Source of the DNA: Nanobdellota archaeon
GTDB taxonomy: Archaea; Nanobdellota; Nanobdellia; Tiddalikarchaeales; Tiddalikarchaeaceae
NCBI GenBank assembly: GCA_016931175.1
Contig: JAFGFH010000026.1
Span: forward strand, 1 to 64,000
Length of the DNA stretch: 64,000 bases
Direction: 5' to 3'
The notes under the pieces were generated by a model, which saw only the letters and a list, made by a program, of their open reading frames with translations, was not told the origin of the DNA and ran no database searches. The translations under genes were made by a program, and so were the position numbers. Numbering within the stretch: position 1 is the stretch's first letter; every line of letters starts with the position of its first letter. Shown in pieces: positions 1 to 8,525 of the stretch.

Positions 1-1
1 G

Positions 2-115
2 TTCATGCCTGCAGTTATTAATTTCCTGACAATGCTTGCAGGCACTTTCTTACTTTTATATTTCCTAATGCTTCTTCTGGAATTAATACACTTAACTGCA
101 TCCATTTGGTTTTAG
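2..115 (+). CDS. C-terminal fragment of a membrane protein (truncated by window start)
   Basis: Open frame from base 2 to TAG at 113-115, very hydrophobic (FLTMLAGTFLLLYFLMLLLELIHL). Confidence 0.35.
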   Translation, partial: FMPAVINFLTMLAGTFLLLYFLMLLLELIHLTASIWF

Positions 116-152
116 CAAGTTTTTTATTAAATAAAAAAGTTATGATTAGATT

Positions 153-551
153 ATGTGGAGATTGTACACGCTTCTTGCAGTATTATTTATGAGCTTTAAT
201 TCATTTATTGTAAAGATATTATCCAAGAAACAGAACCCTCTTGTAATCATGGTGTACCAGTTCGGGCTCGCAGCACCTTTAGTGCTCTCTTACTTGTTTT
301 TCTCAAAAGGTGATTTAAGTTTTAACCCCTTATTACTGCTAATAGGCGCGGGCTACTTTGCAGCACTGTCTTTATTTTACACTGCTTTAAAAAAAGGCAA
401 CCTCACAAAGGCAGGCCCGATATTCTCGCTTAACCTATTAGTAACTTCATTATTGGGTTTTATTGTATTAAACGAGCCTTTCAGCTGGAAAAGCGGTTTT
501 GGTTTATTCTTTGGAGTTTTAAGCATTTACTTTTTGAGGGGTGAAAACTGA
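153..551 (+). CDS. EamA/DMT-type half transporter (N-terminal half)
   Basis: 132 aa, about 4 TM helices, EamA-like; overlaps next ORF by 1 nt. Confidence 0.7.
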   Translation: MWRLYTLLAVLFMSFNSFIVKILSKKQNPLVIMVYQFGLAAPLVLSYLFFSKGDLSFNPLLLLIGAGYFAALSLFYTALKKGNLTKAGPIFSLNLLVTSLLGFIVLNEPFSWKSGFGLFFGVLSIYFLRGEN

Positions 552-961
552 TGGACTGGTTTTTTTACGCATTTCTGGCAACAATAATTCAGGGCCTTCT
601 CGTATTTACAATAAAGCCGTTATCATCGCTCTTTAATCCTTTAATGCTGCTGTTCATGCAGTATTTTGGCGGATTAATCTTTGCATTAATCTATGCTAAG
701 ATTAAGGGGTTTAATTTAAAATTGAATAAGAAAGAATTATTGCTGTCTCTGCTGTCAGGATTCTTGGTATCAACAGGCCTGTCCTTTTATTACTTGGCAA
801 TACAATTAGGGCAAATTTCAATTGTTTCACCCCTGCAAAGTGTTGGAATAATGCTGATGCACGCATTGCTTGGATTCGCAGTGCTGAAAGAGAAGCTGAG
901 ATTAAAAGTCGTATTAGGAATCGCATCCTCAATATTATGCATAATACTATTAACCATTTAA
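551..961 (+). CDS. EamA/DMT-type half transporter (second half)
   Basis: 136 aa, EamA-like (SIVSPLQSVGIMLMHALLGFAVLKEKL). Confidence 0.7.
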   Translation: MDWFFYAFLATIIQGLLVFTIKPLSSLFNPLMLLFMQYFGGLIFALIYAKIKGFNLKLNKKELLLSLLSGFLVSTGLSFYYLAIQLGQISIVSPLQSVGIMLMHALLGFAVLKEKLRLKVVLGIASSILCIILLTI

Positions 962-1272
962 CTCATGAACTTTGCTAATTCTTTGAATTTGCGGTTTATT
1001 CTCTCAACCTCTTTCAAGCCGTTCTTTGTAAGCTTGTAAATCTTCTTATACCTGCCGTAATCAACCACGGAATGGCCGAGAATTAAGTTATTGTCCTCAA
1101 GATCTTTTAGAATAGGATACATGCCTCCAATGCTTGGTTCTTTGCCCATTATCTTTCCCAAGTCTTTGGCTAATTGGTAGCCGTGCTTAGGAGACTTGGA
1201 TAAAGTCTTTAATATTAATTCCTTAAGTTCAAAAACCTGCGAAGCCACACTCAGATATATATCTATTTCCAT
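958..1272 (-). CDS. PadR-family transcriptional regulator
   Basis: LKTLSKSPKHGYQLAKDL...SIGGMYPILKDLEDNNLI...GRYKKIYKLTKNG is PadR-like winged helix. Confidence 0.85.
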   Translation of the reverse strand: MEIDIYLSVASQVFELKELILKTLSKSPKHGYQLAKDLGKIMGKEPSIGGMYPILKDLEDNNLILGHSVVDYGRYKKIYKLTKNGLKEVERINRKFKELAKFMS

Positions 1273-1278
1273 TAATAT

Positions 1279-1294
1279 ATGTTTCTGTTAACAT
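1279..1294. promoter_or_regulatory. Candidate PadR operator ATGT-N8-ACAT
   Basis: ATGTTTCTGTTAACAT just upstream of the padR start. Confidence 0.55.
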
Positions 1295-1321
1295 GTGTTA
1301 GCGAAACATTTATAAATAACG

Positions 1322-1352
1322 TTAATATGTATTAATTATAAATACATATTAA
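1322..1352. promoter_or_regulatory. Perfect 12-bp inverted repeat in padR/1354 divergent intergenic region
   Basis: TTAATATGTATT-aattata-AATACATATTAA. Confidence 0.6.
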
Positions 1353-1353
1353 T

Positions 1354-1851
1354 GTGAAAGCTATGTTTAACGTCATGTACAAATCGGACACAAATACGGA
1401 CTGCTTGGAGGCAGAACTAGTTGATGAACTTATGAGTATTAACCAATTTTATATGAACGAAGCTAAGTTCGCAGAGGTCGGTATGTCATACTTTGACAAT
1501 AAGGTCGGGCCAGCTATACATCCATTATTCCAAGACAGTTTTTCATCTTATAATCAGCAGGAATTAGTATTTGATTCATTAGACAGGGGCAGTCTTGAAT
1601 CCCCATGCAAGTCAGTCACTTTATTAAAAGCAGTTAAGGAAGAAGGGAAAGTAATCCTTGTTAAAAAACAAGTAGGGCATTACTATTTTGAGGTCAAGAT
1701 GCCGGATGAGAAGAGAGGGAATAAGGGAATGTTTTCATTAATAGTTGAAATGAGTGATGATGATAACTTATTGAAGGCAGAACCTCACTTGGCAAAAATG
1801 GTTAACGATTACAAGCAGGTAATAATGTCTCATTATGAGAAGAAAAAATGA
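1354..1851 (+). CDS. Hypothetical protein (start may be ATG at 1363)
   Basis: 165 aa ORF, divergent from padR. Confidence 0.7.
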   Translation: MKAMFNVMYKSDTNTDCLEAELVDELMSINQFYMNEAKFAEVGMSYFDNKVGPAIHPLFQDSFSSYNQQELVFDSLDRGSLESPCKSVTLLKAVKEEGKVILVKKQVGHYYFEVKMPDEKRGNKGMFSLIVEMSDDDNLLKAEPHLAKMVNDYKQVIMSHYEKKK

Positions 1852-1863
1852 GGAGGATATAAT

Positions 1864-2019
1864 ATGAGTTCAGCAGAGTCAAGAAAATCTTCAGCAATTG
1901 GCTTATTTGTTCTTAAAGAAAACTTGGACAGCAAGACGAGCCAGTATAATTCATTGTCAACCGAGTGCCACCAGAAGACTCTGGAGCTTCGCGACATAAT
2001 TAATAAATATAAGAGGTGA
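1864..2019 (+). CDS. Small hypothetical protein, 51 aa
   Basis: ATG at 1864 after aggagg, TGA at 2017-2019: MSSAESRKSSAIGLFVLKENLDSKTSQYNSLSTECHQKTLELRDIINKYKR. Confidence 0.55.
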   Translation: MSSAESRKSSAIGLFVLKENLDSKTSQYNSLSTECHQKTLELRDIINKYKR

Positions 2020-2025
2020 GATGGT

Positions 2026-2232
2026 ATGACTGAATCAATAGAAAAAGTAGTGGATTTCGAACTTGGCAGCTTTGAACAAGAAGAGGTAGTAACAGACCCT
2101 TTCTACAGAGCGCATAATGAGAGCATGTTAACAAAGAAATTCTTCTCAGGTCAAGAAAAACATTATTTCATTAACGTTCTTAACGAGCTTAGAATCAAGG
2201 CAGAATGCAGAAGAGAATACGGTTTGTTGTAA
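2026..2232 (+). CDS. Small hypothetical protein
   Basis: 68 aa, same orientation and tight spacing with upstream genes. Confidence 0.55.
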   Translation: MTESIEKVVDFELGSFEQEEVVTDPFYRAHNESMLTKKFFSGQEKHYFINVLNELRIKAECRREYGLL

Positions 2233-2258
2233 TCCAATAGTGGATACAAACCTTTTTT
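2221..2258 (+). terminator. Hairpin plus T-tract, candidate terminator of the 1354-2232 unit
   Basis: GGTTTGT...ATCCAatagTGGAT-ACAAACC followed by TTTTTT. Confidence 0.5.
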
Positions 2259-2284
2259 AATCTAATTTTTTTTAGCTTAAACTT

Positions 2285-2707
2285 ATGGAAAGAAAAAACG
2301 TTAAAAAAATAAACATCTTCATAACCGCTGATACTTTGTATGAAAATTCAAAGGTTCTGCCTGATCTAAATTCAGTACTATATACCTTGAAGATTCAGGA
2401 AGAGGGAGAGGAGAACTCTTTCAGCAGAAGAGTTGACAGTATAGGCGAGTTGGATAATGCACTGGTGAAATACACAGCTGATGAGTGCATCTCTGATATT
2501 CAGGGAATCGTAACTGGATTAGTTAGACTTGCTAAGGAATTGGATGTTGTTACAGAGCAGAAGGGAGGATGGTTCAGATTAACAGAAGGAATGAGCAAGT
2601 ATTACAGAACTTTAAGCAGGACAGAGATTGAAACAATAAAAAAAGAATCCAGCTTAGAATTTACAATAAAACCATACAGCCTTGATGCTGAAGAAAACTG
2701 CGAGTAA
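2285..2707 (+). CDS. Hypothetical protein
   Basis: 140 aa ORF with charged soluble composition. Confidence 0.6.
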   Translation: MERKNVKKINIFITADTLYENSKVLPDLNSVLYTLKIQEEGEENSFSRRVDSIGELDNALVKYTADECISDIQGIVTGLVRLAKELDVVTEQKGGWFRLTEGMSKYYRTLSRTEIETIKKESSLEFTIKPYSLDAEENCE

Positions 2708-2829
2708 GAACCCAGCTGAGACAGCGTCAAAATACTCACAAGAGCCAGTAAACACAATAACGAATAAGGAAGCAGCGCAGACGGCGCAGTATTGCAGGTT
2801 CAGAACCCAAAAGATAGGCGAAAAAGAAT

Positions 2830-4947
2830 TTAATCCGATTCCTCTCTTATCTTCTTTGCTATTCCAGGCCCAATTATTGCTGCAATCTTTTCAAACGGCG
2901 CCTTGATTACTTCCTGGAAGTTCTTGTAACCAGCATTGTATAATTTTCTTGCTCTCACGCGGCCTACCCCTTTAATACTAACCAGGGTGAAGAGTTCGTC
3001 CTTGATTCCGTAAGCGAACCTTGTTCTTAACCTCTTCGCGTAACCAACCATGTTCTTCTCGCCGAAGATGTTAGACAGCTCAACCATTGAGTATAGTAAC
3101 CAGTCAATAGAGTAGATGTAATTCCTCAAGTCGCCGGGGAAGACCTTATACGCTTCGCTAATAGATTGTTCGCTGTCTTCATTAATCCATGACTCGAACA
3201 TTAAACTAGTCTTAATGCTTCTCAAATAATTATCATACTCGTAACTGAAAGGATTAGGAACATCAATTAATAACTCACTCTCATCACCCAAGCCCACGAG
3301 TTTGCCTGCCTCTTTGCCGTTAATGCTTAAGTTTCTCACGCCGCCGCTGTAGCATAAGGCTTGGATAATAGTGAAACTGCTCGGCTTAATACGCTTAGCC
3401 TTGACAATGCTGCAGATTATATTATCCGCAACTAAAGGGTCAAGGTATAATTCACTAACCCTCCTGCCCAGAGCAGTTGCAGTAATAGTGTCCTTGTTCT
3501 TTTCAGCAAAGGTGAAATGAACGAGTTGGACAACAATGTTCTCAATTAACAAATTCAATTGTGACAAATTCTTGTACTGTTTTGCGAAAAAAGTATTCTT
3601 GAAAAAATTCTTCAAAGATTCAAAGCTTGTGCAGAAATTGTTAGCAATTAAAGCAAGCACGTGAGTTCTTAACGCAGGCTCCACACCTAATTTAGAATAA
3701 ACCGCTTCAACCTCGCCGTTAATGTATTCACTGAATATTTTCTCCTTGTCAGTCTCACTCTTCGCAATAGCCAATGCTTCCCCGTATTCCTCAAATCCGG
3801 GCCTGCCCGCCCTGCCAAACATCTGCTTAACCTCAAGTACTGGAATGAAGTAATTGCCCGTTGTCTGGCTGTACCTAGTCAAGTCTCTTACTACTACTCT
3901 GAAAGCTGGAAGGTTAACTCCTGCAGCAAGAGTTGGAGTCGCGCAAATAACTTTGAGAGTCCTGTCCCTGAACGCCTGCTCAACCAACTCCTTCTGGTTC
4001 TGGACTAGTCCCGCGTGGTGGAAGGCAACACCATTTCTTACCAAGTCGCTTAATAGTCTGCACTGTTCAGTCGGCTGCTCTAAAGAATACAATACCTTAT
4101 CCGCGATTATGTCAAGCCTTGACTTCAAATCCGGGCTTAAAAATTTTTCAACCAAACCACTTAACCTCTTAGCCAACCCCCTCGTGTTCCTCCTGCTAGC
4201 CATGAAGAATATTACCTGCTTATCCCTCACTAGAGTATCCTTTGTTATACTCTCCTCCTCACTCTTATAATCTTCAATAACGTAAGACTTGTCCTTGAAG
4301 AATAATTCACTGTTAAAGTATACACCCTCAAATAATTCAACAGGCCTGTAACTGCTCTTAACCAGTTCAGCATTAAGCCACTCGCTAATCTCGTAATCAT
4401 TATTAATAGTAGCGCTTAAGCCAATAATCTGAGCCTTCGGCAATAAGTGCTTCAAAGTAGTGATTAACACCTCGAGGGTGGGGCCCCTGTCAGCGTCATC
4501 CAGCAAGTGAATCTCGTCAATTACAACACAGGACACTCTTCTGATAAAAGCAGCGTTGTGTCTTATGAGACTGTCTGCTTTCTCACTCGTGCAGATTATT
4601 ACATCAAAGTTGTTCAAGTAAGGGTCCTGCTTGTCAAACTCTCCAATACTCAAAGCAACTCTTAACCCGTGCTTCTCGTACAAGGCTTTGAAGCTAGAGT
4701 ACTTCTCAGTTGCCAAACTCTTCAAGGGAACAATGTATAAAGTCTTGCCCTTGTTCTCAAAATGTTTAATCATGGCGATCTCAGCAACTAGGGTCTTCCC
4801 GCTGCTCGTAGGGCTGCTGATGATTAAACTCTTACCCTCAAGCACTCCTTTGTTAAGGCTTAAAAGCTGTGGAGGCCGAAGCTCAGTTATGTTCTTTTCT
4901 TTAAGGTTTTCTTTTATAATTTTTGGAAGCTCTTGCATAACATACAT
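2830..4947 (-). CDS. hel308: Hel308-type Ski2-like superfamily 2 DNA helicase
   Basis: SSPTSSGKTLVAE (Walker A), DEIHLLDD (DExH), SATINN, FHHAGL, ATPTLAAGVNLPA, QMFGRAGRPG, C-terminal HhH (VSIKGVGRVRARKLYNAGYKN). Confidence 0.92.
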   Translation of the reverse strand: MYVMQELPKIIKENLKEKNITELRPPQLLSLNKGVLEGKSLIISSPTSSGKTLVAEIAMIKHFENKGKTLYIVPLKSLATEKYSSFKALYEKHGLRVALSIGEFDKQDPYLNNFDVIICTSEKADSLIRHNAAFIRRVSCVVIDEIHLLDDADRGPTLEVLITTLKHLLPKAQIIGLSATINNDYEISEWLNAELVKSSYRPVELFEGVYFNSELFFKDKSYVIEDYKSEEESITKDTLVRDKQVIFFMASRRNTRGLAKRLSGLVEKFLSPDLKSRLDIIADKVLYSLEQPTEQCRLLSDLVRNGVAFHHAGLVQNQKELVEQAFRDRTLKVICATPTLAAGVNLPAFRVVVRDLTRYSQTTGNYFIPVLEVKQMFGRAGRPGFEEYGEALAIAKSETDKEKIFSEYINGEVEAVYSKLGVEPALRTHVLALIANNFCTSFESLKNFFKNTFFAKQYKNLSQLNLLIENIVVQLVHFTFAEKNKDTITATALGRRVSELYLDPLVADNIICSIVKAKRIKPSSFTIIQALCYSGGVRNLSINGKEAGKLVGLGDESELLIDVPNPFSYEYDNYLRSIKTSLMFESWINEDSEQSISEAYKVFPGDLRNYIYSIDWLLYSMVELSNIFGEKNMVGYAKRLRTRFAYGIKDELFTLVSIKGVGRVRARKLYNAGYKNFQEVIKAPFEKIAAIIGPGIAKKIREESD

Positions 4948-5039
4948 TATTAATATACTGTCTTTTAAATTGTTTCATAAATCGTCCGATATAACTGCTT
5001 GAAAACACTTATAAAATAAAGATTGTTATCTTTAATATT

Positions 5040-6206
5040 ATGAAGAGGGCTCAAACAGCAGTTCCAGCAGTTCTTTTAACCACTATGGCATTAATAATCT
5101 GGTACGTTCTCTGGTTATACCCTCAGCAAAGGTACGAGTTATTATTCGGAACAGAACCTGAAGAGGTTATTAGTGAAGGATTGTTAGACTCTAGTTTTCT
5201 TAGAACAACCGTTGGAGAGATTGGACAATCAAGCGGTGAGTTATTAGACACTCAAATCGTTAGCGATTTAAGTGTTTCCTACCCTGAGACGAGGAGCACT
5301 ATTTCAAGCTTTGACTCCCAGATAATTACTGCTTCAATTATTGCAAGTGGGCACAAAACCGTTGATTTAACAACGCTTGATTCTGACAAGGTAAACGTTG
5401 AAGTACTCGCGTCCTCAGTAGTTGGCAGTCCTAAACTACGAATCACACTAAACAATACACTAATTTATGATAATGAGTTAATAGCAGACTCTAAGACCAG
5501 CGTTGATATCTCAAAGGCAAGCCTTGAAACTTACGGCAGAATACTTAGAATTACTTGCCAGTATAACGGCTGGCAGTTCTGGACAACACAACAGTGCGGA
5601 TTCAACTCTATTAATGTTTATGATTACGTCTATGCTCCAGTGGACTTAACTGACTCTGACGTATTCTACTTAACACCAAATAGTGAGAATGCTGAACTCA
5701 TAGAGTTAACCTTTACTCCAACAAGAGTATCAGAGCACCAGGTTAGTATTCAAATAAACGGTGTTAACGTGTTCACCGGCGCTTTGCAGGCTGAAGAGAC
5801 GACTCTTAGCTTGGAAGGTGACGAAGTAAACCTCGGCATTGATAATAATATTACTCTGCTAGCACTTGAAGGTGCTGATTACGTCTTGACAGATGTTGGT
5901 ATGAAGTTTTACTCAGTTCCAAGCGGGTTAGCGGCGAAGTACTTAGTCTTTGACGTTCCGGAGAGGACTTTGAGAAGAGAGGACAGCGTGACATTAACTT
6001 TTGACTTGACAGGGATTGTGGAGCCCGGGGACGTAAATATTGACGTCTTAAACACTGGAGTTAAGTATTTACTTACACGGGATGAATTAGTTCTAGGAGC
6101 TAACAGGGTTGACTTGTTAACGAGTGACTTGGAAGAGTACGGTAATAACATTAAAATATACAGCACGAGTGGCAGATTAATAATAGGAGAGATAGTAATA
6201 GAGTAA
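5040..6206 (+). CDS. Surface-exposed protein with N-terminal pilin-like/TM segment
   Basis: MKRAQTAVPAVLLTTMALIIWYVLWLYPQQ, then beta-rich extracellular-type sequence. Confidence 0.75.
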   Translation: MKRAQTAVPAVLLTTMALIIWYVLWLYPQQRYELLFGTEPEEVISEGLLDSSFLRTTVGEIGQSSGELLDTQIVSDLSVSYPETRSTISSFDSQIITASIIASGHKTVDLTTLDSDKVNVEVLASSVVGSPKLRITLNNTLIYDNELIADSKTSVDISKASLETYGRILRITCQYNGWQFWTTQQCGFNSINVYDYVYAPVDLTDSDVFYLTPNSENAELIELTFTPTRVSEHQVSIQINGVNVFTGALQAEETTLSLEGDEVNLGIDNNITLLALEGADYVLTDVGMKFYSVPSGLAAKYLVFDVPERTLRREDSVTLTFDLTGIVEPGDVNIDVLNTGVKYLLTRDELVLGANRVDLLTSDLEEYGNNIKIYSTSGRLIIGEIVIE

Positions 6207-6237
6207 ATAGGATAAAAAAAATGAGGGTTAAATAATA

Positions 6238-6540
6238 ATGGTAACGGGCGAGGAGAAGAAACCAGGCATATTTTCAAGATTTCAAACAGCAATGCAGACA
6301 GAAGGTATAGACCCTCAGACTAAACAACCTATTATTAAAAAGAATGTTTTAGTAATGAATAGGAGAACGAAGGGTTTATTAGTTTTATGGGGCGTTTGCG
6401 TTGCTCTCTTCTTTTTCATATTTCCTTTAATGATTGGAATGGTTAGTTCAGGATTTGTAGACTTCAGCAACCCAATAACCATTGTTTTAGGAATCATTAA
6501 TGCTGCAATTCTTGTTGGAATAGGAGGTTTCGCGCCATGA
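6238..6540 (+). CDS. Small two-TM membrane protein
   Basis: 100 aa, two hydrophobic helices, overlaps next gene. Confidence 0.65.
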   Translation: MVTGEEKKPGIFSRFQTAMQTEGIDPQTKQPIIKKNVLVMNRRTKGLLVLWGVCVALFFFIFPLMIGMVSSGFVDFSNPITIVLGIINAAILVGIGGFAP

Positions 6541-8525
6541 GCAACGGTGATATTCCTGAACAGCAGGCAGAGGGCAGTGGAACCACGGAAGCTCAGGCTA
6601 AAAAAGCTATTTCAGATGATTTGAAAAAAACAAATGTAATATATGCCTTATTAGCGCTAATCATAGTATACGCGATAGTCATGGTAGGTTTTTTTCAAAA
6701 CCCTGCTGACGGCAACAGGATATTAATGAACGCAGCGTTCTTCACAGCAATAGGCGCTATAATATACATGGCCTTCTACCTCGTATTCGTAAGCTTTCGC
6801 CCAATGCCTGATACTGAGGCTATAGTGAATATTTTCAGGGTTACTTACAAGGTTGCGAGAATATTTTCAATCTCCACTTTCGCACTAGTTAATGCTTGGA
6901 TTTTATTCGTCAGCCCTTTCAGCTTCTTCGGAGGAAGCGTTTACGGAGGAATAATGCAAGGTATACTAATTCTCCCATTGCTCTTCTTACTCATTAATTT
7001 CTGGGTTAGCGGAAGCATTCCAGGATTAGTTCTTATAGGCGTAGCGTGCTGCGTGCTCTTCCCATTAAGCTTCATGTTCCCAACAATGTTTACAAACTTT
7101 TACGCCATTAGTACTGGCAGCAGCGCAGCAGCTGGAGGAACACTTATGAGCAACTTCGCAGTGGTTGACCCAATGAGTTATTACAGGAGCAGCATCTTAA
7201 AACAGGGCATAACAGAGCAGGTGACTGGACCAACCTTTGAAGAGATAACTGATGACGTAGTAGGCGTTGAAGTGGAGGTGGAGGGCAGAATGTGCGATGA
7301 CAGCGACATAGTAGCAACTGTGCGTTTAGACAACGAAGCCAAGTATAAGATAAGCAACGTCTACGTTCAACTCTCCAGCATTAAAGATATTTACGCCTCT
7401 TTCTTCACAGGAGGAGCAGTTCATTTTGACATCTGCGGTATAGACTTCGAGCCGTTAATACCAGGTCCGAACATTTACGCTGAACAATGGGTTAGTGACT
7501 TGCCTAAGGGAGCGCCCGCGACTGTAATTAAGACTTTCCAGGCGAGCCTGCCTCCAGACGTTTTGCAGCAGTACTGCGGTATAAGAACAGACGTTGTATT
7601 AAGTTATCATACTACGAGCGTTTTCCCATTAACTTTCATAGACAGCAAGAGTTACTTTTTAGAACCCGTTAATATTGGAAACCCTGGAAGCATTTCAAGC
7701 TTTGGAAAAGTGAGGATTGACATGGACGTTGGCCAGCAGCCCGTTCCAGTTAATGATTTAACAAAAATAAATGATACTATACTCTTAAAAGTGGGATGGC
7801 AGCCCAAGGATGAAGCGCTAGTAAGCAATCCCGAGCTTTACTTGTTCCTGCCCGGAGACTTAGGGGTTTGCCAGGACACCACACTTAATAGTTACGGAGT
7901 AGGCAATGGATTGTTCCAGTTCAGCGGAAGCGTAATACAGGACATTTATGACAAGAAGTCAAGGTTCAAGTTCCCTGACTTTGAATGCTATAATAATCTG
8001 GACATAAAAGAGTTCTGTAGTAATGAAACATTCTGCACTTTCACGAGGGAGAGCGTGAAGTACGGGTTATGCAGCACTTACCCTGATCTTAGTGATGAGG
8101 ACTACGATGAAGCGCTCGCATTATTCAACTCTTACCGCAGCAACCTATGCAGTGATACTAAGAACGCGATATGCAATAATTTACTGCCTATCACTTCAGA
8201 GATTAGCGTTAACGAGTTAAGAGCTGACCCGATGAAAGCGCTTACTTCATTCACCAACAAATCTGAGGTTGCTTCAGGCAGAAGTTTGAGAGTTCCCGGC
8301 GCTGAAGGAGTGTGCGATGAATTAGTTAATGAGATGAATTACTCAATATGCAAGGCCAGATTCAATCCAACAACTAATGAGGTATTATTCTGCACTCTCA
8401 GCCTTAAAGGAATCGACGTTTCAGAGGTTGACATGAACACTTACTTAGTAAGGGCTGACGCAGTTTATGACTTCCACGACGTGACTATTACGAACTTTAA
8501 CATTGATAATTGTGATGCGATATGA
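6537..8525 (+). CDS. Polytopic membrane protein with large Cys-containing extracytoplasmic domain
   Basis: N-terminal TM bundle, about 430 aa beta-rich C-terminal part. Confidence 0.75.
   Translation: MSNGDIPEQQAEGSGTTEAQAKKAISDDLKKTNVIYALLALIIVYAIVMVGFFQNPADGNRILMNAAFFTAIGAIIYMAFYLVFVSFRPMPDTEAIVNIFRVTYKVARIFSISTFALVNAWILFVSPFSFFGGSVYGGIMQGILILPLLFLLINFWVSGSIPGLVLIGVACCVLFPLSFMFPTMFTNFYAISTGSSAAAGGTLMSNFAVVDPMSYYRSSILKQGITEQVTGPTFEEITDDVVGVEVEVEGRMCDDSDIVATVRLDNEAKYKISNVYVQLSSIKDIYASFFTGGAVHFDICGIDFEPLIPGPNIYAEQWVSDLPKGAPATVIKTFQASLPPDVLQQYCGIRTDVVLSYHTTSVFPLTFIDSKSYFLEPVNIGNPGSISSFGKVRIDMDVGQQPVPVNDLTKINDTILLKVGWQPKDEALVSNPELYLFLPGDLGVCQDTTLNSYGVGNGLFQFSGSVIQDIYDKKSRFKFPDFECYNNLDIKEFCSNETFCTFTRESVKYGLCSTYPDLSDEDYDEALALFNSYRSNLCSDTKNAICNNLLPITSEISVNELRADPMKALTSFTNKSEVASGRSLRVPGAEGVCDELVNEMNYSICKARFNPTTNEVLFCTLSLKGIDVSEVDMNTYLVRADAVYDFHDVTITNFNIDNCDAI

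Noticed and set aside
2682-2906. 74-aa ORF after the 140-aa gene
   Set aside because: Runs into the 3' end of hel308; possible frameshifted extension of 2285-2707 but not supportable from sequence alone.
3854-4270. 138-aa plus-strand ORF inside hel308
   Set aside because: Antisense shadow of conserved helicase motifs.
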